Positions 13,288 to 21,225 of a stretch of DNA of 64,000 bases are shown here, piece after piece. Both the position numbers and the translations under genes were made by a program. The DNA comes from Comamonadaceae bacterium OS-1 (GTDB lineage: Bacteria; Pseudomonadota; Gammaproteobacteria; Burkholderiales; Burkholderiaceae_C): positions 558,001 to 622,000 of the forward strand of contig AP026969.1 in the NCBI GenBank assembly GCA_027923965.1. Reading direction: 5' to 3'. The notes beneath the pieces are model-generated. The model made no database searches and was not told where the DNA came from. It worked only from the letters and a program-made list of their open reading frames with translations. Numbering within the stretch: position 1 is the stretch's first letter; every line of letters begins with the position of its first letter.

Positions 13288-14541
13288 ATGTCTTTGCACC
13301 CCTCTCGCCTCGTCCGTTCCGTCACCCTTGCCCTGCGCCGCCTGGGGCGCAATACGGCCCACGGCCTGGGTAAGGTCGCCACACCCCGCGCTGGCCGCAC
13401 TGTGTTGGCAATAGCGGTACTGGCCGCAGCGGGCGCGCTGGTCTGGAGCCACCCGCCGCTGCAAACCGTGGCACGCGGCGAGGTGGGCATCCGCAGCAAC
13501 CGCTTTACCGGCGAGACCAGCCAGTGGACTGCAGGGCCGGTGCTGGTGCTGCCCGGCATCCACACCCTGCGCCAGTACAACCTGCGCGACCAGCTTTACC
13601 GCCCCGTGTCCGCCGACGGCAGCGCCCAGTTCCAGTCGGTGGAAGGCCTGTCGGTGGGGGTGGATGTGGGGGTGCGTTATGCCTTGGACCCACGCCGCCT
13701 GGCCAGCCTGTCGCAAGACATGCCCGGCGATATCCGCCAGGACATCGTCCAGCCCGCCGTGCAGGGCGTGGTCTACAAGACCTTTACCCGCTACACCGTG
13801 CGCGAGATTTTCTCCAGCAAGCGCGGCGAGATCCAGCAGCTGATCGAAGCCGAGCTCAAGCCCAAGCTGGCCGCCGACGGCATCCTGCTGCGCTCGGTAG
13901 AGATCGGCAAGGTGGACTTGCCCGCAGATTACAAACGCGGCATGGAGCGCCTGCTGTCCGAAGAGCTGGAATCCGAAAAAATGCGCTACACGCTGGAGCT
14001 GAAAGGCAAACGGGTGCAAGAAGCTGCGCTGGATGCCGATGCCGAACGCGTGCGCCGCGAAAAATCCGCCGAGGCCGCCGGTTCCGAGCAGGTCATTGCC
14101 GCCAAGGCCCAGGAAGAAGCCATGCGCCACGTGCTGCCGTTCAAGCAAAAGCAGATCGAGCAGCGCCAGCTGGAGGCCGAGGCCGACAAGGTCTCGCGCA
14201 TCCGCACCGCCGAAGGCAGCGCCGCCGCCCGCCGCATCGAAGCCCAGGGCGAGGCCGATTCGCGCCAAAAGCTGGCCGATGCCGAAGCCTACCGGCTCGA
14301 CCGCGTGGGCAAAATCACCAGCGAACAAATGGCCCGCGATGGCGCGCTGGTCACCCGCCACCCGCTGCTGATCCAGAAAATTATGGCCGACAAGCTGTCC
14401 GACAAGATCCAGGTCATCATTGCCGCACCGCCCACCGACGGCGGCTTCATCGGCTCCGCCCTGCTGGGCGCGGGCAAGAACGGCAACCCGGCGGCACCCG
14501 AGATGGACTCCGCTGAAGCTGCCGACAAGGGAGCCGAATAA
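13288..14541 (+). CDS. SPFH/band-7 (prohibitin-like) membrane protein
   Basis: This 417-residue protein has a single N-terminal membrane helix (about residues 38-55), then an SPFH/prohibitin domain (about 60-260) with GEVGIRSNRFTGE and an RYALDPRRL segment. A long, charged Ala/Glu/Lys/Arg-rich coiled coil (about 230-365) and a C-terminal tail follow. Family members oligomerise into membrane microdomain scaffolds and often modulate FtsH-type proteases. The start at 13288 has GGAG 8 bases upstream; longer in-frame starts would run into a Pro/Ala-rich leader. The stop overlaps the next gene (TAATG), so the two products are probably made together. Confidence 0.85.
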   Translation: MSLHPSRLVRSVTLALRRLGRNTAHGLGKVATPRAGRTVLAIAVLAAAGALVWSHPPLQTVARGEVGIRSNRFTGETSQWTAGPVLVLPGIHTLRQYNLRDQLYRPVSADGSAQFQSVEGLSVGVDVGVRYALDPRRLASLSQDMPGDIRQDIVQPAVQGVVYKTFTRYTVREIFSSKRGEIQQLIEAELKPKLAADGILLRSVEIGKVDLPADYKRGMERLLSEELESEKMRYTLELKGKRVQEAALDADAERVRREKSAEAAGSEQVIAAKAQEEAMRHVLPFKQKQIEQRQLEAEADKVSRIRTAEGSAAARRIEAQGEADSRQKLADAEAYRLDRVGKITSEQMARDGALVTRHPLLIQKIMADKLSDKIQVIIAAPPTDGGFIGSALLGAGKNGNPAAPEMDSAEAADKGAE

Positions 14542-16034
14542 TGCGCGCCGCCTCTGTGGTGTTCGCCTTGGCATCCCTGTGTGCCAAGGTGGCGATCGCC
14601 GCCTCACCCTTGCTGGCCATCGTGGTGCAAGACCAGGTGGCGCTGCGCGGTGCCGCGCGGGATGCCGCCCCGGTGCAGGCCGTGCTGACGCAGGGCGACA
14701 CGCTGGAGATCCGCGGCCAGCGCATGGACTACCTGCAGGTCTACGACTACCGCCGCGAGCGGGCGGGCTTTGTGCGGCAGTCGCAGGTCCGCACCACCCG
14801 GGTCACCCCGCAAGACGCGCCCGAGCTGCTGGCCGTGCTGCGCTTTGTGCGCGACACGCCGGGCTCGGAGGCGCTGGGCGTGGCCTATGCCGTCGCCTAC
14901 CTGCAAGCCGCTCCGGCAGGCAGCAACACCGCCGAGGCGCAAGACGCACTGGGGCAGATGGCCGACCGCCTGGCCCGCCGCGCCACCAGCCGCCAGGGCA
15001 GCAGCGCTGGTGCCGCGCCTACCGCAGCAGACACCCGGCTGGCTGCGCAGCTCGAAGCCGTGGCCGCCTACGGCATGCAGATGACCAGCACCGAGCGCGA
15101 CGGCAGCATGCAGATCTGCTACGACGGCGATGCCTTTGCCCGCGTACTGGCCCAACCCGCCGCCAGCCCGGAGCAACGCGCCCGCGCCGCCCTGGCCCTG
15201 AGCCGCAGCGACTGCCAGGACCCGAATCTGTCGCCCACGCTGCAAACCCGACAAGACCAGCAGCGGGCCCGGCTGCTGGAGCAAATCGACACCGCCACCC
15301 TTAGCCCCGTGCTGGCCAACCGCATCCAGTTGCGCCGCGCTGCCGTGCAGTCGGCGCTGGCCTTTGCCGCCGCCCGCCGCCAGGAGACCCCCCAGGCCCT
15401 GGCTGCGGCCCAGCGCGCCGTTGATGCCCTGGCCGTACTGAACCGCGCCGAGCTGGCCGACGAAGACCTTGCCGCCGAGAGCGAGGCCGCCATCCGCGTC
15501 AGCGCCTCCCGCTGGGCTGCCGTGCCCGCTGCCGATGCCAGCGCCGCAGGCTCCCGTCCGCGCATCGTCACCCAGCCGGGCGAGCCGGGGCAGACCTGTG
15601 TGCTGCTGGTCGATGCCCAGCACCCCGCCGCCCATCCTCTGCACCAGCGCTGCACTTTTGGCGTGGCCTGGACGGCATCGGCCAGCACCAGCCCCAACGG
15701 CAAGGCCGTGGCCCTGGCGGTGCAGCCGCTGGCGGGCTGGCGCGAGCTGTGGCTGTACCGCCAAACCGCAGAGGGCTGGACGCTGGACACCGTACCCCCC
15801 GGCAGCAACGCACCCGGCCTGGGCACACTGGAATTTGCCGGCTGGGTGCCCGGTGGCGAGCGCCTGCTGGCCCTGCGCGAAGCAGTGGTGGAGGGCCGCG
15901 CCAAGCGCAGCTTTGAAGTCTGGAAGCTCGACACCCTGGCGGTGGAAAAACAGGCCAGCAGCCCCGGTCTGCTGGTCTTGTTCGGCAAATGGCAAGACCC
16001 GGTGTGGAAGCAGATGACCGTCGCGCTGCGCTGA
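14541..16034 (+). CDS. Exported protein of unknown function, SH3-like N-terminus
   Basis: I do not recognise a family with certainty. The 497-residue product has a likely Sec signal peptide (residues 1-20, ending AKVAIA/AS). A segment resembling bacterial SH3 domains follows (about 25-85), with QGDTLEIRGQR and RAGFVRQSQV. The middle is a long Ala-rich helical region. The C-terminal half (about 345-497) looks like a beta-rich WD/propeller-type fold with GWRELWLYRQ and GFAGWVPGGERLLALRE-like segments. It overlaps the SPFH gene by one base, suggesting a functional link: a periplasmic partner of the membrane scaffold. Nothing further can be claimed. Confidence 0.65.
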   Translation: MRAASVVFALASLCAKVAIAASPLLAIVVQDQVALRGAARDAAPVQAVLTQGDTLEIRGQRMDYLQVYDYRRERAGFVRQSQVRTTRVTPQDAPELLAVLRFVRDTPGSEALGVAYAVAYLQAAPAGSNTAEAQDALGQMADRLARRATSRQGSSAGAAPTAADTRLAAQLEAVAAYGMQMTSTERDGSMQICYDGDAFARVLAQPAASPEQRARAALALSRSDCQDPNLSPTLQTRQDQQRARLLEQIDTATLSPVLANRIQLRRAAVQSALAFAAARRQETPQALAAAQRAVDALAVLNRAELADEDLAAESEAAIRVSASRWAAVPAADASAAGSRPRIVTQPGEPGQTCVLLVDAQHPAAHPLHQRCTFGVAWTASASTSPNGKAVALAVQPLAGWRELWLYRQTAEGWTLDTVPPGSNAPGLGTLEFAGWVPGGERLLALREAVVEGRAKRSFEVWKLDTLAVEKQASSPGLLVLFGKWQDPVWKQMTVALR

Positions 16035-16044
16035 AGCATGTGAG

Positions 16045-16098
16045 CGTTTTAGGCCCCTGGCGCTGATGGAATGGGCGTGAGGCGCTATAAATTTAAAA
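16045..16098. repeat. Dispersed repeat copy upstream of olsB
   Basis: The stretch GGCGCTGATGGAATGGGCGT followed by GAGGCGCTATAAATTT matches the copy at 48016-48065 (GATGGAATAAGCGCGAGAAG then CTTATAAATTT). It lies in the leader between the exported-protein gene and olsB. Confidence 0.65.
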
Positions 16099-16181
16099 GC
16101 ACTGTCACACAAGCGCCACGCAAGCTTCACATCCGCGTCACACCGCACTTTCAGACTCTGCCGCATACACAGGAGAAGTCC

Positions 16182-17060
16182 ATGAAAGAACTGCCCACCC
16201 CCACCTTCGCGCTGTCGCCTATTTCGCTGGTGTCGGCGTTCAACCCGGCCCATTTGCTGCGCGGGGCGCTGCACCGGCGCGACGAGCGGGTGGCGCTGCC
16301 CATCCCCCGTGTCGAGGCCCAGCCTGTGGCCGCTGCGGGCGGCATTGCCGTGTCCTGGGCGCGGCACCAGGACGAAGTGCGCGAAGCCCAGCGCCTGCGT
16401 TACCAGGTGTTTGCCGTGGAGATGGGCGCGCGCCTGTCCACCCGGCTGCCCGGGCACGACGTGGATTTGTTTGACGACTTTTGCGAACACCTGCTGGTGC
16501 GCGACGTGGCCAGCAACGCGGTGATCGGCACCTACCGGGTGCTCACCCCGGTGCAGGCCAAGCGCGTGGGCAGCACCTACAGCGACATGGAATTTGACCT
16601 GGTGCGCCTGCGCAACCTGCGCAGTCGCATGGTGGAGCTGGGCCGCAGCTGCGTGCACGCCGACCACCGCCACGGCGGCGTGATTCTGGCCCTGTGGGGG
16701 GCGCTGGCCGAGTTCATGCAGCGCAACCAGCTCGACACCATGGTCGGCTGCGCCAGCATTCCCATGCTGCACAACGGCGTGGTGGGCGGCGACGCGGCGG
16801 CCAGCATCTGGCACCAGTTGCAAAAAACCCACATGGCCCCGATCGAATACCACGTGCAGCCCCGCCTGCCGCTGCCCATCGAGCAGTTCGACAGCACGTT
16901 GGCCATCGAGCCACCGGCCTTGATCAAGGGCTATCTGCGCCTGGGTGCCAAGGTGCTGGGTGCGCCCGCCTGGGACCCGGACTTCAACACCGCCGACCTG
17001 CCCATGCTGCTGCGCATTGCGGACTTACCCGCCCGCTACCGCAAGCATTTTGGTGGCTAG
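16182..17060 (+). CDS. olsB: L-ornithine N-alpha-acyltransferase (OlsB-type GNAT)
   Basis: The 292-residue protein belongs to the OlsB/hemolysin-like acyltransferase family, which transfers a 3-hydroxyacyl group to ornithine as the first step of ornithine-lipid synthesis. Diagnostic segments are REAQRLRYQVFAVEMGA, a DLFDDFCEHLLV stretch, IGTYRVL, and a VELGRSCVHADHRHG motif that matches the GR(S/A)CV core of the family. The start at 16182 has AGGAGA spaced correctly, so the in-frame upstream codons are not used. It converges on scpA with stop codons sharing a CTAG palindrome. No olsA acyltransferase is adjacent. A plain GNAT acyltransferase of other specificity cannot be excluded. Confidence 0.8.
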   Translation: MKELPTPTFALSPISLVSAFNPAHLLRGALHRRDERVALPIPRVEAQPVAAAGGIAVSWARHQDEVREAQRLRYQVFAVEMGARLSTRLPGHDVDLFDDFCEHLLVRDVASNAVIGTYRVLTPVQAKRVGSTYSDMEFDLVRLRNLRSRMVELGRSCVHADHRHGGVILALWGALAEFMQRNQLDTMVGCASIPMLHNGVVGGDAAASIWHQLQKTHMAPIEYHVQPRLPLPIEQFDSTLAIEPPALIKGYLRLGAKVLGAPAWDPDFNTADLPMLLRIADLPARYRKHFGG

Positions 17061-17881
17061 GTAGCCGAGACGGGCGAGTAGGCCAGGCGCACGTAAATGG
17101 GTGCGAAGGCCTCGGCCTGCACGATCTCTACCAGCGTCTCCTTGGCCAGCTCCAGCAGGGCGATGAAGGTCACCACCAGCACCGACATGCCCTTGGCGGC
17201 ATCGAACAGCTCTTCAAACTCCACAAACTTGCGGCCTTGCAGGGTCTTGAGCAGGTAGCTCATGTGCTCGCGCACCGACAGCTCCTCGCGGGTGATGGTG
17301 TGGTGCTGGACGAGTTTGGCCCGGCGCAGGATGTCGCGCCAGGCCTCTTGCAGGTCGGCCACGTGTACTTCGGGCAGCCGCGGCTGCAGCGCCTGCTCGA
17401 TGAACACCTGGGCCTTGAGGAAATCGCGGCCAAACTGGGGCAGGGCGTTGAGCCGGGCTGCGGCCAGCTTGATCTGCTCGTACTCCAGCAGGCGGCGCAC
17501 CAGGGCGGCGCGCGGGTCTTCGGCCTCTTCGCCCTCGGCCACCTTTTTGGGCGGCAGCAGCATGCGCGACTTGATCTCGATCAGCATGGCCGCCATCAGC
17601 AGGTAGTCGGCCGCCAGCTCCAGGTTGCGGCTGCGGATCTCGTCCACGTACACCAGGTACTGGCGCGTCAGCGCCGCCATGGGGATGTCGAGGATGTTGA
17701 AGTTTTGCCGCCGTATCAGGTACAGCAGCAGGTCCAGCGGGCCCTCGAACGCGTCGAGAAACACCTCCAGCGCGTCCGGCGGAATGTACAAGTCCACCGG
17801 CATGGCAAACATCGGTTCGCCGTACAGGCGGGCCCGTGCCACCGGGTCCAGTGTGTCGGGAAGTGCTAACGCTTCAACCAC
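17057..17881 (-). CDS. scpA: Segregation and condensation protein A
   Basis: ScpA is the kleisin subunit of the Smc-ScpAB complex that compacts and segregates chromosomes. The 274-residue protein has the N-terminal FEGPLDLLLYLIRRQ Smc-head-binding helix, the YLVYVDEIRSRNLELAADYL segment, and LLMAAMLIEIKSRMLLP. The C-terminal winged helix is around residues 200-260. The open frame begins with GTG at 17881, just beside a dispersed repeat copy. The true start could be an internal Met (residues 24 or 27), since homologues often begin near there. Its stop overlaps the olsB stop. Confidence 0.92.
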   Translation of the reverse strand: MVEALALPDTLDPVARARLYGEPMFAMPVDLYIPPDALEVFLDAFEGPLDLLLYLIRRQNFNILDIPMAALTRQYLVYVDEIRSRNLELAADYLLMAAMLIEIKSRMLLPPKKVAEGEEAEDPRAALVRRLLEYEQIKLAAARLNALPQFGRDFLKAQVFIEQALQPRLPEVHVADLQEAWRDILRRAKLVQHHTITREELSVREHMSYLLKTLQGRKFVEFEELFDAAKGMSVLVVTFIALLELAKETLVEIVQAEAFAPIYVRLAYSPVSAT

Positions 17882-17890
17882 TGCATTTAC

Positions 17891-17945
17891 TATAAATTAA
17901 ATAGCTACTTGTGCTTATGGAATGGGCGTTAGCTGCCAATTTGGC
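17891..17945. repeat. Dispersed repeat copy between scpA and the DUF3460 gene
   Basis: TATAAATTAAATAGCTACTT then GTGCTTATGGAATGGGCGTT and AGCTGCCAATTT. It occupies nearly the whole gap between the DUF3460 stop and the scpA start, so it forms the scpA leader. Confidence 0.75.
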
Positions 17946-17948
17946 TAC

Positions 17949-18155
17949 TTACTTGTTGTTGGTCTGGTAGACGTAGGGGTTTTGTGGCACGCGGCCTTCG
18001 CGGTACTCTTCCTGGGCGCTACGGTCTACCTTTTGCTCCCACAGCAGGGCGCGGCCTGCGAGCTGCTGGGCTTCGAGCTCGGGCTTCTGGGCCTTGAGCT
18101 GGTCGATGAACAGCGTGGTATCGGATTGGTAGTGGGGGCGGGCGAAGATGGACAT
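17949..18155 (-). CDS. DUF3460 family small protein
   Basis: This is a 68-residue, highly charged soluble protein (MSIFARPHYQSDTT... ending YVYQTNNK) matching the DUF3460 family of Burkholderiales. No catalytic motif or membrane segment is visible. The ATG at 18155 has AAGG 9 bases upstream on the minus strand. A longer open frame upstream runs antisense to the lipoprotein gene and is not credible. It lies upstream of scpA on the same strand, separated by a dispersed repeat, and is divergent from the BamE-like lipoprotein gene. Function unknown. Confidence 0.75.
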   Translation of the reverse strand: MSIFARPHYQSDTTLFIDQLKAQKPELEAQQLAGRALLWEQKVDRSAQEEYREGRVPQNPYVYQTNNK

Positions 18156-18201
18156 AGACTTGGAACCTTTGGTTGGGTTGATTTTACGGGGGCGGCAAGC
18201 G

Positions 18202-18699
18202 ATGTTGAAAAAATGGGCAGGTTTAGTGTGTTTCGTAGGTATCGCGCTGGCTTTGGCGGCCTGCGACCCGCAGCGCATTGACAAACTGGAAGAGGGCGTG
18301 GCCACCGAGGCCGATGTGCGGGCCCAGTTTGGCGAGCCCGAGAAAATCTGGGACGCACCCGAAGGTGGCCGCACCTTCGAGTACAACCGCCAGCCTGCGG
18401 GCCACCAGAACTACATGATCACCATCGGCGCTGACGGCAAGATGAGCGCCCTGCGCCAGGTGCTGACCCCACAGAACTTCGCCAAGGTCCAGCCCGGCAT
18501 GATGATGGAAGAGGTGCGCAAAATGCTGGGCAAGCCCATGAAGGTCACACCCTTCCAGCTGAAGAAAGAAGTGGACTACGACTGGCGCTACCTGGAGCCG
18601 CCCAACACCTCCAAGGTCTTCACCGTGGTGTTCGACCCCGACTACCGCGTGTTGCGCACGATGTCGGTGCCCGACCCCGAGGCCGAACACAACCGGTAA
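18202..18699 (+). CDS. BamE/SmpA-like outer-membrane lipoprotein
   Basis: This 165-residue lipoprotein has a signal sequence with lipobox LAAC (Cys at residue 21), so it is probably sorted to the outer membrane. Two tandem BamE/SmpA-OmlA-like motifs follow: EGVATEADVRAQFGEPEKIW (about 30-50) and VQPGMMMEEVRKMLGKP (about 95-112). Each is followed by beta strands such as YDWRYLEP. BamE proteins support the beta-barrel assembly machinery. This one differs from canonical single-domain BamE and may be a paralogue with another envelope role. It is divergent from the DUF3460 gene. Confidence 0.8.
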   Translation: MLKKWAGLVCFVGIALALAACDPQRIDKLEEGVATEADVRAQFGEPEKIWDAPEGGRTFEYNRQPAGHQNYMITIGADGKMSALRQVLTPQNFAKVQPGMMMEEVRKMLGKPMKVTPFQLKKEVDYDWRYLEPPNTSKVFTVVFDPDYRVLRTMSVPDPEAEHNR

Positions 18700-18724
18700 G
18701 GGCATCCGCCTGAACCCGTGTTCC

Positions 18725-19702
18725 TCAGGGCATCCGTGGAACTGGCTTTGCCAGGCCACTGGATGCGCCCCCTGCAAGGGGGTTGGCGGAAAGCGCTTGC
18801 GCTGTAGCCTGGGGGTGTGAGAAATGCTCTGCCACATAGTCCAGAAAGCAGGCGATGCGCGACACCAGGGCGGTGTTGCGGTAGTACACGGCGTGGATGG
18901 GCTGGCGCACTTCCACCGTGGCGCTGGGCAGCAGCTGCACCAGATCGCCGCGCGCGCGGTCGCCCTCGGTCAAGAAATCGGCCAGGCACACCGCGCCCGC
19001 ACCCGCCAGGGCCAGTTGGCGCAGGCTCTCGCCGCTGGAAGCACGCAGCGACGGCGAAATCACCAGCCGGTCGCCTGTGGCGTTACGCAGCGGCCAGGCG
19101 TTCAGGCTGTCGGGCTGGGTAAAACCCAGCAGGCTGAGTTTTTCCAGGTCTTCCACCGTGCGGGGCCGTCCTGCGGCCTTCAGGTAGGCCGGGCTGGCCA
19201 GCACGCGCAGCAGGCAACTGCCTAACGGGCGGGCGTGCAGGCTGGAATCGACCAGCGGGCCGATGCGGATGGCCACGTCGGTGCGGTGCTCCAGCAGGTC
19301 GATGATCTGGTCGCTGCTATTGAGCTCCAGCGTGATGTCGGGGTATTCCGCCCGAAAGCCCGCCACCAGCGGCACCAGCACGTGCAGCATGAAGGGCGAT
19401 GCGGCGTTGACCCGCAAGCGCCCGGCGGGCCGCTTGCGGCGCTGGGCCATTTGCTCCTCGGCCTGCTCCACCGCGCCTAGGATCTTGCGGGCCTGGGCCA
19501 GGAACATGGCCCCTTCTTCGGTGAGTTCCAGGCGGCGGGTGGTACGGCGCAGCAGGGTCACGTCCAGCTTTTTCTCCAGGCGGCCCAGCGACCGGCTGAT
19601 GGCTGACACGGTTTGCCCCAGTTGCTCGGCCGCCGCGGTGATGGAGCCCGCGTCGATCACGGTGGCAAAGGCCTGCAGTTCATCTAGCGTGGTTTTCATC
19701 AT
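18725..19702 (-). CDS. LysR-family transcriptional regulator
   Basis: This 325-residue regulator has an N-terminal winged helix-turn-helix (about residues 3-62, with FATVIDAGSITAAAEQLGQT and AISRSLGRLEKKL) and a periplasmic-binding-like effector domain (about 90-295). The start MMKTTLDELQAF overlaps the left arm of a 19-bp inverted repeat, which supplies its ribosome-binding region. It is divergent from an MFS exporter gene 335 bp away, the usual arrangement for a regulator controlling an efflux pump. The C-terminal ~20 residues (ANPLAGGASSG) are encoded by a terminator-like hairpin and are probably a non-conserved extension. Confidence 0.9.
   Translation of the reverse strand: MMKTTLDELQAFATVIDAGSITAAAEQLGQTVSAISRSLGRLEKKLDVTLLRRTTRRLELTEEGAMFLAQARKILGAVEQAEEQMAQRRKRPAGRLRVNAASPFMLHVLVPLVAGFRAEYPDITLELNSSDQIIDLLEHRTDVAIRIGPLVDSSLHARPLGSCLLRVLASPAYLKAAGRPRTVEDLEKLSLLGFTQPDSLNAWPLRNATGDRLVISPSLRASSGESLRQLALAGAGAVCLADFLTEGDRARGDLVQLLPSATVEVRQPIHAVYYRNTALVSRIACFLDYVAEHFSHPQATAQALSANPLAGGASSGLAKPVPRMP
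18766..18788. terminator. C5/G5 hairpin between lipoprotein and LysR genes
   Basis: CGCCCCCTGCAAGGGGGTTGGCG forms a 5-bp G/C stem extendable by flanking bases. It overlaps the 3' end of the LysR gene, 67 bases past the lipoprotein stop. It could be a bidirectional terminator; there is no T-run. Confidence 0.4.
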
Positions 19703-19719
19703 CCTAGATTCCGCAGTTG
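19701..19719. repeat. Left arm of a 19-bp perfect inverted repeat
   Basis: ATCCTAGATTCCGCAGTTG; its exact reverse complement lies at 19921-19939. This arm contains the leader and start region of the LysR gene. Confidence 0.95.
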
Positions 19720-19920
19720 GACACATCCGAGTGTGCCGCTGGGGGCGTGGCTGGGTAGGCGCGACAACGCAGCGGGCTCATGCCCGCCAGGCGGAGTAAC
19801 AACCCCAGACGCGGCTCCAGTGGTGCAATCGGGTGTGTAGCGTGGTGCACCCAAGAGGTGGGCGATTAGAGGATCACGAAATTCAATGGCCATGCGGTGT
19901 TCCAAGTGATAACAAGCGGT
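19720..19920. other. 201-bp segment enclosed by inverted repeats
   Basis: This intergenic segment between the LysR and MFS genes is bounded on both sides by the 19-bp inverted arms. I see no credible gene. One minus-strand open frame (from an ATG at 19893) runs through it and ends in TGA overlapping the LysR ATG, but its composition is not protein-like. GGTGCA...TGCACC arms at about 19833-19861 could be an operator. Confidence 0.6.
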
Positions 19921-19939
19921 CAACTGCGGAATCTAGGAT
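19921..19939. repeat. Right arm of a 19-bp perfect inverted repeat
   Basis: CAACTGCGGAATCTAGGAT, exact reverse complement of 19701-19719. It lies about 100 bp before the MFS gene start. Confidence 0.95.
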
Positions 19940-20037
19940 TTTTGCATCATAAGCAAGTATCTTGTGCGGATACAGCGCTTTTTCTGCAAGGGTAAGGCAT
20001 CCAGAATCCAGGCTTCTGTGACTATTTGAGGTGCTTT

Positions 20038-21225
20038 ATGCCACTTGCTCTCCTCGCGCTGACTATCAGCGCCTTCGCCATCGGCACGACCGAGTTCGTG
20101 ATCGTCGGCCTGATCCCCACCATGGCGGCCAACCTGGGCGTCAGCATCCCCTCGGCAGGCCTATTGGTCAGCCTGTACGCGCTGGGCGTGGCCGTGGGCG
20201 CGCCGGCGCTGACGGCGTTGACCGGCAAAGTGCCGCGCAAGATGCTGCTGCTGGGCCTGATGCTGCTGTTCACCATCGGCAACCTGGTGGCCTGGCAGGC
20301 ACCCGGCTACACCTCGTTGGTGGTGGCGCGTGTGCTGACCGGCCTGGCCCACGGTGTGTTCTTTTCGATCGGCTCCACCATCGCCACCAGCCTGGTGCCC
20401 AAGGAGAAAGCCGCCAGCGCGATTGCTACCATGTTCTCGGGCCTGACCGTGGCGCTGGTCACCGGCGTGCCGCTGGGCACCTTCATCGGCCAGCACTTTG
20501 GCTGGCGCGCCACGTTCCTGGCGGTGGCCGCGCTGGGCGTGGTGGCGATGCTGATCAGCCTGTTTTTCATCCCGTCTACGCTCAAGCACAACAAACCCGC
20601 CAGCGTGCTGCAGCAGTTGCAGGTGCTGAAGCAGCCGCGCCTGCTGCTGGTCTACGCCATGACGGCGGTGGGCTACGGCGGTTCGTTTGTGGCCTTTACC
20701 TACTTGGCGCCCATCCTGCAGGAGCTGTCGGGCTTTGGCACCAATGCGGTGAGCCTGGTGCTGATGGTCTACGGCGTGTCGGTGGCGTTTGGCAATATCT
20801 GGGGCGGTAAGCTGGCCGACAAGCATGGCCCCATCACCGCCTTGAAGATTTTGTTCCTGGGCCTGGCCGCAGTGCTGCTGGTGCTGTCGCTCACCGCCTC
20901 CAGCCCCTGGCTGGCCGTGGCCACCGTGCTGGTGTGGGGTGCCTTTGCCTTTGGCAACGTGCCGGGCTTGCAGGTCTACGTGGTGCAGCAGGCCCAGCGC
21001 GTGGCACCGCAGGCGGTGGACGTGGCCTCGGGCCTGAACATCGCGGCCTTCAACCTCGGCATTGCCGGGGGTGCCTGGGGCGGCGGCTGGGTGGTCAGCC
21101 ACCTGGGCCTGGCCCATACACCCTGGATTGGCGGCCTGGTGGTGCTGGGCGCAGTGGCCCTGACGGCCTGGAGCGGCAGCCTGGACCGCGCCCGGACTCA
21201 GAGCGCCGCTGCTGCGCTGGTCTGA
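20038..21225 (+). CDS. MFS transporter, DHA1 (AraJ/YdhP-like) family
   Basis: This 395-residue protein has twelve predicted membrane helices throughout. It begins directly with a helix carrying the family signature AFAIGTTEFVIVGLIP, a hallmark of AraJ/YdhP/Cmr-like DHA1 exporters. The A-motif between helices 2 and 3 reads LTGKVPRKMLLLG, and motif C-like Gly-rich helix 5 includes VTGVPLGTFIG. The ATG at 20038 has GAGG 6 bases upstream. The substrate is unknown; such pumps export sugars or drugs. It is divergent from a LysR gene that probably regulates it. Its last 28 bases overlap the end of the convergent SulP gene. Confidence 0.88.
   Translation: MPLALLALTISAFAIGTTEFVIVGLIPTMAANLGVSIPSAGLLVSLYALGVAVGAPALTALTGKVPRKMLLLGLMLLFTIGNLVAWQAPGYTSLVVARVLTGLAHGVFFSIGSTIATSLVPKEKAASAIATMFSGLTVALVTGVPLGTFIGQHFGWRATFLAVAALGVVAMLISLFFIPSTLKHNKPASVLQQLQVLKQPRLLLVYAMTAVGYGGSFVAFTYLAPILQELSGFGTNAVSLVLMVYGVSVAFGNIWGGKLADKHGPITALKILFLGLAAVLLVLSLTASSPWLAVATVLVWGAFAFGNVPGLQVYVVQQAQRVAPQAVDVASGLNIAAFNLGIAGGAWGGGWVVSHLGLAHTPWIGGLVVLGAVALTAWSGSLDRARTQSAAAALV

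Noticed and set aside
16182..17060. olsB read as an acyl-homoserine-lactone synthase
   Set aside because: The fold is related, but the motifs fit OlsB-type acyltransferases and there is no LuxR receptor gene beside it.
19699..19893. Small open frame inside the inverted-repeat segment, ending ATGA-overlapped with the LysR start
   Set aside because: Composition is not protein-like and no motif is visible; the overlap arises because the inverted arm contains the regulator start.
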